A stretch of 64,000 nt of DNA, taken from NCBI GenBank assembly GCA_913009685.1, contig CAJVXP010000006.1, positions 17,345 through 81,344 of the forward strand, read 5' to 3'. Below are positions 17,491 through 26,007 of the stretch, in pieces; the stretch's first letter is position 1; each line of letters begins with the position of its first letter. Under the pieces are notes generated by a model. The model worked only from the letters and a program-made list of their open reading frames with translations, made no database searches and was not told where the DNA came from. Source of the stretch: an uncultured Bacteroidota bacterium (GTDB lineage: Bacteria; Bacteroidota; Bacteroidia; Bacteroidales; F082). Made by a program: the position numbers and the translations under genes.

Positions 17491-17498
17491 CAAAGGTA
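17491..17498 (-). promoter_or_regulatory. -7 box of rocD
   Basis: The minus strand reads TACCTTTG, about 70 nt before the ATG. The 5' UTR contains a hairpin (GTGAGAA/TTCTCAC, 17459-17478) that could be an operator or mRNA stem; it lacks a T-tract in the rocD direction. Confidence 0.55.
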
Positions 17499-17630
17499 GC
17501 TTAATAAAATGCAAATTTGCAAGGCGAAAAGAATAATTCAGGGTTTTACTTAGAAGGTTGCAAAGGTGTTTAATATCAGTATATTTGATATTCAGCTTGC
17601 GGCTTCTGACCATCGGCCTGAAGGTAACAT

Positions 17631-18704
17631 TTACAAAAGATGCCGGAAGGGAAGGAGTAACCATTCAAAAAACTTCTCGATAGGAGGACGTTTTTTCCAC
17701 TGTTTATAGACAAACGGGATGGATGACTTTTGGGTTTCCTTTACGTGCCGGACAACCTGTTCGGAGATTTCTTTCTGGTCCCCAAATAACATAATTTCAA
17801 ACATATAACGGAAACTACGGTAATCGAAATTGGAAGACCCTATGCCAAAAATTTTTTTATCCACAAGAAACAGCTTGGCATGGAGGTTGTTAGGCTCAAA
17901 AAACAGGAAATTTATGCCTCTCTTTGCTAACGGTCCGAGATACTTGTTCCGGAGGATATCCACGAGGTTTACATCCGATTTTTTAGGTAAAAGAATATTA
18001 ATTTTCACCCCTCTTTGGACAGCATCCGTCAGACTTTTGCGAAGCATGGAGCCCGGAAGAAAATATGGTGTTTCTATTTCGATGGTTTCCCTGGCCTGTT
18101 TTATGTAAAATATAAATTTATTGTTGATCTTTTTCTTAGTAATAAGGGGGACATCCCTGATAATCTCAAAGTTTTCATGCTTTACAGGACGTGTGTAATA
18201 AGCCTTACTGAAAATGTAACGATTATAAATCTTATAGTCCTGAAGAAAAAGTTTTTTAAAGACCGGAGTGATTTCACCTTCCATACGCAAAACTGATTCG
18301 CGCCAGTTTAAGTTGTAACCTGTAATGTTTGAGGAGCCTATGTAACTTATTTTGTCATCAATAAGTAATAGTTTCCTGTGGTTTCTCCGGTGGCTCCGGG
18401 TGAAAAAATCAAAATTGTATTTTATCTTTTTAAAAAACCTGACCTCTCCTCCGGCCTGAATAAACTTATCGAAAAAACCGGAGCGTGTATTTCCTGCTCC
18501 CCAGTAATCGATTAGTAGTTTTATCTCCACCCCCCTTTGGGCGGCGTTAGTAAGCTTATCCCTGAAACGTTCACCCATAACATCATTTCCTATACGAAAA
18601 GTCTCCAGACAGATATGTTCCTGCGCTGCATCGATATCATTAAGCATCTCTCCGTAGTAATGCCATGGGTCCGAAAATAACTGATATTTAATTGTTTTGC
18701 TCAT
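17631..18704 (-). CDS. Phospholipase D-like protein (cardiolipin synthase type)
   Basis: Two HKD motifs are present: HRRNHRKLLLIDDKISYIGSSNITG and HAKLFLVDKKIFGIGSSNFDYRSF. Such enzymes join or cleave phospholipid headgroups, for example making cardiolipin from phosphatidylglycerol. The protein lacks the N-terminal membrane segments of ClsA, so it resembles ClsB-type soluble forms. I chose ATG 18704 (MSKTIKYQLFSDPWHYY, 357 aa) over the ORF-track start at 18767, because a weak -7-like TACTTTCA lies between them. It lies downstream of the TPR gene on the same strand. Confidence 0.82.
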   Translation of the reverse strand: MSKTIKYQLFSDPWHYYGEMLNDIDAAQEHICLETFRIGNDVMGERFRDKLTNAAQRGVEIKLLIDYWGAGNTRSGFFDKFIQAGGEVRFFKKIKYNFDFFTRSHRRNHRKLLLIDDKISYIGSSNITGYNLNWRESVLRMEGEITPVFKKLFLQDYKIYNRYIFSKAYYTRPVKHENFEIIRDVPLITKKKINNKFIFYIKQARETIEIETPYFLPGSMLRKSLTDAVQRGVKINILLPKKSDVNLVDILRNKYLGPLAKRGINFLFFEPNNLHAKLFLVDKKIFGIGSSNFDYRSFRYMFEIMLFGDQKEISEQVVRHVKETQKSSIPFVYKQWKKRPPIEKFFEWLLLPFRHLL

Positions 18705-18829
18705 TTCAAATGTTTCCTGCTTTCGCTGCATGAAAGTAAGAAGTTTTTTCGGATTGGCAAGCGCCACAAAAAAATAATGGTAAACAATTAAAAAGGTGTT
18801 ATATCAATAATTCAGAGTCATTGTTGGTA

Positions 18830-20248
18830 TTACTCTTTTACTTTATATTTTTTAACCTCAGCTTTTGCCCGCTTATATAGGATCAGTATTAGTATTAACA
18901 AAATAACTACAAGGACAAGAGTTATGGAAAGTACATGGTATCTTTTCAGTTTCAGCTCTTTGCTACGACTCTCTGCTTTCAAAGCCATGCTTCTCTTCAG
19001 CAGGCTGTCTATTTTGTAGTGTGCTTCCAACTCCGCTATTTGAGCTTTTCCCGGCTTTTCCGATAAAGTATCTCTGCTCTGCTCATACAGGTTATAATAT
19101 TTATCAAAATTTTTGTACTGACCCAGCTCCGCATAACATTTAAAAATACCCCGGTAATTGTTTGTTGTATAATCTTTTAGCCCCACTTTTTTAGAGATGG
19201 CCAAACTTTTTTGAAATTCTTTGAGGGCTTTTTTGTAATAGCCGGCTTCTAACCAGGTGTTGCCCCTGTTTTGGTAAACCATGCTGAGGCCGGTTTTATC
19301 TCCAATCTCCTCAAAAAGTTTTCTGCTTTCATCAAAATATTTGAGTGCCAGCGAAAGATTTCCCATGTGTCCGTACAAGATGCCAATATTACTTTTAACC
19401 AATGCAACTCCTGTCTTGAGTCCCAGCCTTTCTTTTATTTTCAGCACCTTTTCGTATAGTATTTCAGCTTTTTTGTATTCCTTGAAATGGTCATTATAAA
19501 TATCTGCCATGTTGTTTAACACTCTGGAGAGCCGAAGGTCGTTGCCGTCTGTGTTTGTGTAAATATTTTTGGCTTTTCTCAGGTAGTCAAGCGCAGTAGA
19601 AAAATCATTCAGCTGTTTATAAATGATAGAAAGGCTGTTATAAGCCATAGCCATGCCCAGACTGTTGCTTTTTATAGTGAAGTTTTTCAAAGCATGAAAA
19701 TAATTATTTAAAGCTCCCTGATAATTATTCCGGTAGTAATCAATATTTCCCATGTTAATGAGTGATGTAGCCGCTCCCTCCACATTCTTCAGCTCTTCCT
19801 CAATGTTATATGATGCCTTATAATAATAAGCGGCACTGTCAAAGATTGCCCAGCTTTCATATACAAGCCCGATATCATTCAGACAGTTGGATTGTCCTTC
19901 TTTATCCCTGCCCTTTTTGTAATAATGTAGTCCGGCTTTAAAATGATCAAAAGCTTTTTTCATATCGCCCCAATAAAAATAGCTTACGCCCATTGATTTG
20001 CTGGCAAGCCCCATCATGTTGTCATAACCTTCTTTTTGGGATAATTGAAAAGCCTCTTTGTTGTATTTTTTGCTATCGTAAACAGATTTGTCCCGATTTT
20101 GCTCCGACAATTTGATAAGAAGGGAAATCTTTTCTTTGCCATGGGCGCTGTCCAAAGCACGCAGCAAACTATCAGACAATGATGGAGTGAACGCCTGCAA
20201 CATGGCAGGGAGAAAAAGAAACAAACCAATGAAGCGTAGACCTTTCAT
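18830..20248 (-). CDS. Secreted TPR-repeat protein with C-terminal membrane anchor
   Basis: From ATG 20248 (MKGLRFIGLFLFLPAMLQAF, a signal peptide) the protein is 472 aa; the ORF-track start at 20521 lies inside the neighbouring insertion sequence and is not real. Multiple tetratricopeptide repeats fill residues about 60-380, followed by a coiled region and one membrane helix (LSITLVLVVILLILILILY) with only some 12 residues after it. In this phylum such proteins often continue into a histidine kinase or LuxR-type DNA-binding domain; here nothing follows the helix. The insertion sequence ends 54 bp upstream and may affect its promoter. Confidence 0.8.
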   Translation of the reverse strand: MKGLRFIGLFLFLPAMLQAFTPSLSDSLLRALDSAHGKEKISLLIKLSEQNRDKSVYDSKKYNKEAFQLSQKEGYDNMMGLASKSMGVSYFYWGDMKKAFDHFKAGLHYYKKGRDKEGQSNCLNDIGLVYESWAIFDSAAYYYKASYNIEEELKNVEGAATSLINMGNIDYYRNNYQGALNNYFHALKNFTIKSNSLGMAMAYNSLSIIYKQLNDFSTALDYLRKAKNIYTNTDGNDLRLSRVLNNMADIYNDHFKEYKKAEILYEKVLKIKERLGLKTGVALVKSNIGILYGHMGNLSLALKYFDESRKLFEEIGDKTGLSMVYQNRGNTWLEAGYYKKALKEFQKSLAISKKVGLKDYTTNNYRGIFKCYAELGQYKNFDKYYNLYEQSRDTLSEKPGKAQIAELEAHYKIDSLLKRSMALKAESRSKELKLKRYHVLSITLVLVVILLILILILYKRAKAEVKKYKVKE

Positions 20249-20301
20249 CCTTAGCGGCAAAGGTAGGTTTTTTTTGAGAGATGAGATTTGTAATCTAATT
20301 A

Positions 20302-22096
20302 GAGTCTGCTGATTTTCTTTCAGGCAAAGACAGGCAAAAATTGCCGGCTTGGTTGATTGACTTGTGAATTTGGCTGTAAAGATTGTGTTGAAAATATTTT
20401 TACTACCAATATTAACCAAAAACACAGCCATTTGAAAAAAGGCACAAAAAAACCGCCGTATTTCTCGGCAACCTGTAACAATTTGGTTATGTTCATAACA
20501 AAGAAAATAGCATTTACCCATGATTCGGATGTCTCTGGTAACCGGGCTTTTATGTTGTTTAGCCCATATCCGCGTTTTCCTTGTCCGAACTTTGCTTCAA
20601 TGTGGTTCCGCTCTGCTGCTTTCTTGCGTTTTTTATAGCGTTGCTGCGCTGTTTCTTTTGTCTGCTTTACCGGACGGCCCAAAGGCTTTCCGTAAGTTCT
20701 TATCCCTTTCTCTTTCAGGTATTTCCTGTTTTCACGGGTCAAATATATCTGGTCGACAAGTACGGTTTCAGGGTAACACCCGTAAATCCTGTAATAGTTT
20801 TCTACCTGTTTCTTCAAGTCAACGCTTTCATTGTAGGCTTCCCAGCTAAAAGTGTCTATCCTTGTGAAGCCGTTTACTTCGCTTACGTTTATCTTGGAAC
20901 CAAATTCTGTTTTGTTCTTTTCTTTTCCGCGTACAATAGGACGAACATGGGGCTGAAAGATACTAACAATCCGTTGGGCTATCCGGTGTGTCTTGTTACG
21001 GTACATCCACAGCTGCTGTTCGTATACCTTTTTTATGGCTTCTAACAACTGATAGTCCCTCTTTGTGAGTTTTGCTGTTCTTGTTTGTTTGTCGGATAAC
21101 TCCAAATAACGGGCAATGATTTTTAAATCTCTGGCAACATATTGTAATTGGGAACGAAGGCCACGGCGCATTTCCTTTTTGCCTTTTCGTTTCTTTTTGG
21201 CAATATTCAAATATTCTTTCCTGGCTTTCCTCCGGTAGGTCCTGGGCTTTACCTTGTCTGTCTTCGGATTGTACAACAGGTCTATTATCCGCTCAAGGTT
21301 TTCCCTGCTGACATTTAAAAGGTTTAGGTCGGTAGGGTATTTTATCTCCTGGTCGGCCACGGTGGCATCCAGCTTCAATGTTCCACGGTTGGTTTGACCG
21401 GTTTGATCAGAAGTGTTTTTTGAAGTATCGGTCTCCCGGTTTGTTTCCTGTTGTTGTTTTGCCTGGACTTTGTCCTTATGTTTGTTTTCACTTTTATTTC
21501 TGTTTCTGCTGTGATTTTTTCCGCTGTCGTTCTTTTTTATCCTGGCCCGGGATGGCTTGATGGTTTCGGATTTCTCTATGACCAACTCATTAAAAGCTTC
21601 AAACTCTTTTCCCCCAAGACGTTTGCGGATATCCACAAAAAGGCTGGCATCAAACACTGGCTTGGTCGTGAAGCTTTTCAGCCCGCAGAAGTATTGGAGG
21701 TAAACATTTTCCTGAACCATTTCTATGGTACCCTTATCAGAAAGCCTAAACTTATGTTTGATTATCAATGCAGCAATCACTGTCCTGACATCAACGGAGA
21801 ACCTGCCTGTATTGGACTGAAGCTTCCTGCTGTAAACTGTTGCCAGTTCATCCCAAGGTATAACGGCGGCCAGTTTTATCCAGCGGTTTTCCTTGTCCAG
21901 CTCCCTCTCAAAAGGATGTTGGAACAGCTCTATGCTCAACTGGTTTTGTGGCGTGTATTTGATCATAAGTGCACGGGTTTTAATGTAAAATTATGCAAAA
22001 CCGTGCATTTTGACAAGGTTTTTAAGGTTAAGTTATCAACATAATGTGGTGAATATCAGTTGATAAAATGATGTTTTTTAGAAAATCAGCAGACCC
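20302..22096 (-). mobile_element. Complete insertion sequence, about 1795 bp
   Basis: The ends are inverted repeats: GAGTCTGCTGATTTTCT on the left and, on the opposite strand, GGGTCTGCTGATTTTCT on the right (16 of 17 identical). They flank one transposase gene. TAATTA is present on both outer sides (20296-20301 and 22097-22102). Because TAATTA is itself a palindrome, it may be a target duplication or part of the inverted repeat. The element is inserted between the divergent TPR and yicC genes and looks intact. Confidence 0.85.
20320..21966 (-). CDS. DDE transposase of the IS5/IS1182-like group
   Basis: The 548-aa protein begins with a DUF772-like transposase N-terminus (MIKYTPQNQLSIELFQHPFERELDKENRW..., GLKSFTTKPVFDASLFVDIRKRLG). 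Likely catalytic acidic residues lie in LDATVADQEIKYPTD, VLVDQIYLTREN and HIEAKFGQGKRGYGLNNIKARL. A hydrophilic low-complexity linker rich in K, N, Q and T separates the N-terminal domain from the catalytic core. The frame is open throughout, so the element is probably active. Exact family assignment needs a search. Confidence 0.88.
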   Translation of the reverse strand: MIKYTPQNQLSIELFQHPFERELDKENRWIKLAAVIPWDELATVYSRKLQSNTGRFSVDVRTVIAALIIKHKFRLSDKGTIEMVQENVYLQYFCGLKSFTTKPVFDASLFVDIRKRLGGKEFEAFNELVIEKSETIKPSRARIKKNDSGKNHSRNRNKSENKHKDKVQAKQQQETNRETDTSKNTSDQTGQTNRGTLKLDATVADQEIKYPTDLNLLNVSRENLERIIDLLYNPKTDKVKPRTYRRKARKEYLNIAKKKRKGKKEMRRGLRSQLQYVARDLKIIARYLELSDKQTRTAKLTKRDYQLLEAIKKVYEQQLWMYRNKTHRIAQRIVSIFQPHVRPIVRGKEKNKTEFGSKINVSEVNGFTRIDTFSWEAYNESVDLKKQVENYYRIYGCYPETVLVDQIYLTRENRKYLKEKGIRTYGKPLGRPVKQTKETAQQRYKKRKKAAERNHIEAKFGQGKRGYGLNNIKARLPETSESWVNAIFFVMNITKLLQVAEKYGGFFVPFFKWLCFWLILVVKIFSTQSLQPNSQVNQPSRQFLPVFA

Positions 22097-22194
22097 TAAT
22101 TAATCTCCGGAAATCCCCCCGCAAAGTTGCCATTTTGAGTGCTATCTCCCCTTATCCCCGGTGAAATGGAGAGATGAGGTTTGTGATATTCGCT

Positions 22195-22202
22195 TATCTT
22201 TG
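22195..22202 (+). promoter_or_regulatory. -7 box of yicC-gmk
   Basis: TATCTTTG matches TAnnTTTG and ends 17 nt before the yicC ATG. It lies outside the insertion sequence, so this promoter was not disrupted. Confidence 0.55.
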
Positions 22203-22219
22203 CCAATAAAATTGTTACT

Positions 22220-23095
22220 ATGATTAAATCCATGACCGGTTACGGCAAGTCCGTAATCGCGATTCAACATCAAAAGCTGACGGTGGAAATCCGAACGCTG
22301 AACAGTAAGCAGCTTGATATTAACCTGCGCATTCCTCAGATGTTCAGAGAAAAAGAAATTGAGCTTAGAACCTTTTTGAGAGAGCGGTTACATCGGGGTA
22401 AGGTTGATTTTTCCATTTTCGCGGAGCAATCCGAAAAAGCCGGCGGGCCTGTGTTAAATAAAACGCTTGCCTATCATTATTTTACCCAGCTGAAAGAGTT
22501 TGCCAGTGAAATCGGAAGAGAGGATAAGGAAGATTATCTCGCTATAATTACGCGTCTGCCCGATGTTTTTGCTGTTGCTGAGCAGACGGTTGACAAAAAT
22601 GAATGGGATGTTTTGTTGCAGGCTGTTGCTGATGCTATAAATGAGGTGTCGCAGTTCAGAAGTCATGAAGGAAGCGTGCTTGAAGAAGATTTCCGGCGAC
22701 GTATTGAAATTATTTTGCAGCTTTTGGGAGAGGTGGATAAGTACGAACTGTCGCGCATTGACCGTGTAAGAGAAAGAATTATAAAAAGTCTCAACGAAAA
22801 TCTCTCCGATATGCAATATGATAAAAACCGCTTTGAACAGGAGTTGATTTATTATCTCGAAAAACTGGACGTTACAGAAGAAAAGATTCGTTTGAAAAAA
22901 CACTGCGATTATTTTCTCGAAGTGCTTGGGTCGGAGGAGACCGCAGGCAAAAAGCTCGCTTTTGTTCTTCAGGAAATCGGGCGCGAAATCAATACGCTGG
23001 GTTCCAAAGCCAACGATGCCGATATGCAGAAAATAGTGGTGCTTATGAAGGATGAACTGGAAAAAATTAAGGAACAAATGCTGAATATTTTGTAA
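22220..23095 (+). CDS. yicC: YicC/YloC family endoribonuclease
   Basis: The 291-aa protein has the family N-terminus MIKSMTGYGKSV and the C-terminal block EIGREINTLGSKANDADMQKIVVLMKDELEKIKEQMLNI (DUF1732), with a helical middle. YicC-type proteins are endoribonucleases implicated in small-RNA turnover. The stop codon overlaps the gmk ATG (TAATG), so the two are translationally coupled. Confidence 0.92.
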   Translation: MIKSMTGYGKSVIAIQHQKLTVEIRTLNSKQLDINLRIPQMFREKEIELRTFLRERLHRGKVDFSIFAEQSEKAGGPVLNKTLAYHYFTQLKEFASEIGREDKEDYLAIITRLPDVFAVAEQTVDKNEWDVLLQAVADAINEVSQFRSHEGSVLEEDFRRRIEIILQLLGEVDKYELSRIDRVRERIIKSLNENLSDMQYDKNRFEQELIYYLEKLDVTEEKIRLKKHCDYFLEVLGSEETAGKKLAFVLQEIGREINTLGSKANDADMQKIVVLMKDELEKIKEQMLNIL

Positions 23096-23685
23096 TGGCA
23101 TTAATGCAAAATCATAAAAAAGGGAAATTGATTATTTTTTCCGCTCCTTCGGGTTCGGGTAAAACAACGTTGGTACGTTATATCATGGCGCATTTGCCCC
23201 GCCTCTCCTTTTCGGTTTCGGCCACAAGCCGTTTGCCAAGACCCGGAGAAAAAAACGGTGTGGATTACTATTTTATTAGTGCTGATGAGTTTAAGCAAAA
23301 AATAAAAGAAGATGCTTTTGTGGAATGGGAAGAAGTTTATGAAGATCAGTTTTACGGTACCTTGCGTTCGGAAGTTGAGAAAATAAGGGCACGGGGTGAT
23401 TCGGTGGCTTTTGATGTGGATGTGAAAGGTGGTTTAAACATAAAGAAAATTTATGGCGCTGACGCATTAGCGCTGTTTGTGAAACCACCCTCGCTCGCGG
23501 TTCTCGAAGAACGACTTCGCCATCGTTCTACCGAAAGTGAAGAGAGCCTGCGCAAACGGCTCGACAGGGCAGCTTATGAACTCTCTTTTGAGAAACTTTT
23601 TGATAAAGTGTTGGTTAATGATGATTTGGAAAAAGCCCGGAAGGATGCTCTTGAAACAGTACGGGATTTTATTGATAAGGACTAA
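23095..23685 (+). CDS. gmk: Guanylate kinase
   Basis: The enzyme phosphorylates GMP to GDP. The P-loop is FSAPSGSGKTTLV (about 16-28), followed by the GMP-binding segment SATSRLPRPGEKNGVDYYF and the YGT motif FYGTLRSEVE. At 196 aa it has normal length. ATG 23095 overlaps the yicC stop; an internal ATG three codons on is an alternative start. Confidence 0.95.
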   Translation: MALMQNHKKGKLIIFSAPSGSGKTTLVRYIMAHLPRLSFSVSATSRLPRPGEKNGVDYYFISADEFKQKIKEDAFVEWEEVYEDQFYGTLRSEVEKIRARGDSVAFDVDVKGGLNIKKIYGADALALFVKPPSLAVLEERLRHRSTESEESLRKRLDRAAYELSFEKLFDKVLVNDDLEKARKDALETVRDFIDKD

Positions 23686-23719
23686 CTTTTCTATCTGTAT
23701 ATAACCAAAAGCCAAAAAA

Positions 23720-24730
23720 ATGAAGAAAGTTGTTTTACCTGCCTATAATAAAAATATTGTCAGGGCATTGAGAAGTCTTCGCGTGGAGGAGTGCGGTTTG
23801 CCTCAACCTTCCGAAGATGAAGTCCTGATTAAAGTGCATGCTGCTCCCTGCAACCCTTCTGATATTGCTTTTTTGATGGGGGGCTACAATATTGTGAAAT
23901 CACTTCCGACGATTCCCGGATTTGAGGGCTCCGGAATTGTTGTGGAAGCCGGTGAGGGAGCAGAAGACCTTATCGACCGTAAAGTAAGTTTTTTTATTCA
24001 GGAAGAAAATTGCGGCAGTTGGTCGGAATATGTCATCTCACACAAGAAAAAAGTTGTTGTTCTTAATGAGAAAATGGATATGGATCAGGCTGCTTGTTTT
24101 GCCATCAATCCTTTTACGGCACGGGGACTGTTAGACATTGCTGTTTTACGTGAAAACCATGCGGTTATTCAGAATGCAGCAGGGGGACAGGTTGCCGCTT
24201 TTGTACGGCAAATGGCGGGCGACATGGGAATTGAAGTTATTGATATCGTCAGGAAGCAGGAAAGCCTTGAACGGCTGAAAAAGGAGGGCGCAAAGCATGT
24301 TTTACTGGAAAATGATTCGCGTTTTGAGGAAAAACTGAAAGAACTTGTCCATAAACTGAATGCCCGGCTGGCATTTGATGCTGTTGGCGGAGCCCTTGCC
24401 GGCCAGATTTTTAGTGCCATGCCGCTCGATGCGGAATTGGTGTCCTACGGCGGTTTGTCAACAAAACATATTTCAGGCGTTGACTCCATGGACTTGATTT
24501 TTAATGATAAAATTATTTCAGGTTTTAATCTTCCGGAGTGGCGTGAGCAGATTGACGACGATTTCTTTGAGGAGATTTCCGTAGAGATGCAGTCCCTCTT
24601 TATCTCTGAAAAATACCAGACAAAAATTCAGGGAAGTATCGGCTTTGATGACATCGCCAGCGGGCTGACCGATTATCTGAGAAATATGAGCGAAGGAAAG
24701 ATGCTGGTGAAGGCTAAAGTTAAAAGTTAA
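23720..24730 (+). CDS. Medium-chain dehydrogenase/reductase, quinone-oxidoreductase type
   Basis: The 336-aa zinc-independent MDR protein has a GroES-like N-terminus (VEECGLPQPSEDEVLIKVHAAPCNPSDIAFLMG, IPGFEGSGIVVEAG) and a Rossmann domain (VIQNAAGGQVAAFVRQMAGDMG). It lacks the catalytic zinc ligands of alcohol dehydrogenases, so it should reduce quinones, enones or enoyl thioesters with NAD(P)H. It follows gmk after 34 bp. Its last three codons and stop run into a tandem heptamer repeat. Confidence 0.82.
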   Translation: MKKVVLPAYNKNIVRALRSLRVEECGLPQPSEDEVLIKVHAAPCNPSDIAFLMGGYNIVKSLPTIPGFEGSGIVVEAGEGAEDLIDRKVSFFIQEENCGSWSEYVISHKKKVVVLNEKMDMDQAACFAINPFTARGLLDIAVLRENHAVIQNAAGGQVAAFVRQMAGDMGIEVIDIVRKQESLERLKKEGAKHVLLENDSRFEEKLKELVHKLNARLAFDAVGGALAGQIFSAMPLDAELVSYGGLSTKHISGVDSMDLIFNDKIISGFNLPEWREQIDDDFFEEISVEMQSLFISEKYQTKIQGSIGFDDIASGLTDYLRNMSEGKMLVKAKVKS

Positions 24731-24769
24731 AAGTTAAAAGTTAAAAGTTAAAAGTTAAAAGTTAAAAGT
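24721..24769 (+). repeat. Tandem heptamer TAAAAGT x7
   Basis: Seven perfect copies of TAAAAGT follow a degenerate TAAAGT and overlap the end of the MDR gene, whose TAA stop (24728-24730) is part of the second copy. Each unit has a stop in one frame, so the array closes all three frames. Such arrays change length by replication slippage. Confidence 0.9.
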
Positions 24770-24791
24770 GAAATAAGGATACCATTTTTTG

Positions 24792-25379
24792 ATGAAACAG
24801 AAAAAGAAAACCGGATTGCTGTTTGGCTCTTTTAATCCAATACACTCGGGACATCTGATTTTGGCCAATTATATGGCTGAGTTTACTGAATTGGATGAAG
24901 TTTGGTTTGTTGTTTCGCCACAAAATCCGTTGAAAGAAAAAGCAAGTCTGCTTGCCGACATCCATCGCCTGACTTTGGTTCGTATTGCCGTGGAAGACCA
25001 GCCAAAGCTGAAAGTTACCAATATTGAGTTTAAAATGCCCAAACCGTCTTACACCATTGATACTCTGACTTGGTTAAGCGATAAATATCCTGACCGTGAG
25101 TTTGTTATGATTTGTGGTACGGATGTTTTCAGCCATTTTCATAAATGGAAAAATTATCGGGAGATTCTGCATCAATATCAGATGTTTGTTTATCCCCGTC
25201 CGAATTTCGCATTAGGCGATTACGCAAAATATTCGCAAATCCGGCTTTTCGATGCGCCTCTTCTGGAAATTTCCTCCAGCTTTATCCGCAAGGGAATCTT
25301 CGACAAAAAGAATATGTCTTTCTGGATGCCCGAAAATGTTTATCAATATATTTTGGAGATGCATTTCTATGAGAAATAG
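24792..25379 (+). CDS. nadD: Nicotinate-nucleotide adenylyltransferase
   Basis: NadD adenylylates nicotinate mononucleotide in NAD synthesis. The nucleotidyltransferase motif is LFGSFNPIHSGHLILANY and the second signature is LEISSSFIRKGI near the C-terminus. The true start is ATG 24792 (195 aa); the ORF-track start uses an adjacent TTG. It lies 22 bp after the heptamer array. Confidence 0.95.
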   Translation: MKQKKKTGLLFGSFNPIHSGHLILANYMAEFTELDEVWFVVSPQNPLKEKASLLADIHRLTLVRIAVEDQPKLKVTNIEFKMPKPSYTIDTLTWLSDKYPDREFVMICGTDVFSHFHKWKNYREILHQYQMFVYPRPNFALGDYAKYSQIRLFDAPLLEISSSFIRKGIFDKKNMSFWMPENVYQYILEMHFYEK

Positions 25380-25489
25380 CCGGTAACCTGCCCTGCGTAA
25401 AAGCAACCACAGAAAAATGACATTAGTTCCGTCATTCACCCCCCCGAAACAAGAGGGCGTTTTTTGGTTACCGAAATATTGTAGCGCTG

Positions 25490-25774
25490 CTACTGATAAG
25501 GGTCGGTTACGGGAAGCACATAATATTCGCCTGTCCGCGGGTCTTTGTAAAATTTATTGTACCCGTTGATACTTTCAATGTTGGCATCCACCGAACCTTT
25601 AATAAAAACGGTATTATCCACATCTACCGATCCTGTTACCCTAATCGTAGTGTCTGCGATGATTCTTTGCGGGTTAGCCTGCGGAATGATGCCTGCATTT
25701 TGAAAAATGAGAACCCAGATTCCAACGGTGATAAGTGTCAGGGTCAATTTGATAAAGCGTGAATTTATTTCCAT
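25490..25774 (-). CDS. Small membrane-anchored protein of unknown function
   Basis: From ATG 25774 (MEINSRFIKLTLTLITVGIWVLIFQNAGII) the protein has 94 aa: a short cytoplasmic N-terminus, one membrane helix, then an extracytoplasmic part with repeated valine-rich strands (TGSVDVDNTVFIKGSVDANIESINGYNKF) ending in YYVLPVTDPY. The ORF-track start at 25822 adds 16 unlikely residues. I do not recognise a named family. Confidence 0.65.
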   Translation of the reverse strand: MEINSRFIKLTLTLITVGIWVLIFQNAGIIPQANPQRIIADTTIRVTGSVDVDNTVFIKGSVDANIESINGYNKFYKDPRTGEYYVLPVTDPYQ

Positions 25775-25973
25775 GGTCTTAATCTTTAATTTTCTATGTT
25801 CAAAAATATTCAAAATTTGCAAGGGTTTTCCGGTTTTGTGAAAAAATATAGATATACGGATATTCCGGAATTAACCACTGGAAATCAAAAGGCTTACAAA
25901 TGATGTGTTCCGCTGTATCACCCGAAAAGTTTAATTTATAGTGAGTTTACGATTCTTTCGCTGTTAAAATACT

Positions 25974-25981
25974 TATATTTG
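25974..25981 (+). promoter_or_regulatory. -7 box of the S9-type peptidase gene
   Basis: TATATTTG matches TAnnTTTG and ends 26 nt before the ATG at 26008. Confidence 0.5.
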
Positions 25982-26007
25982 CGTGTAACCAAAAGTACCA
26001 AACAACC

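Noticed and set aside
20249-20521. N-terminal extension of the TPR protein in the ORF track
   Set aside because: The extension crosses the insertion-sequence end; a signal peptide starts at 20248.
20581-22044. Long plus-strand ORFs (154 and 197 codons) across the transposase gene
   Set aside because: They are antisense shadows of the transposase; composition is Phe/Leu/Cys-rich without motifs.
24715-24770. CRISPR-like repeat
   Set aside because: It is a contiguous 7-bp tandem with no spacers and no cas genes nearby.
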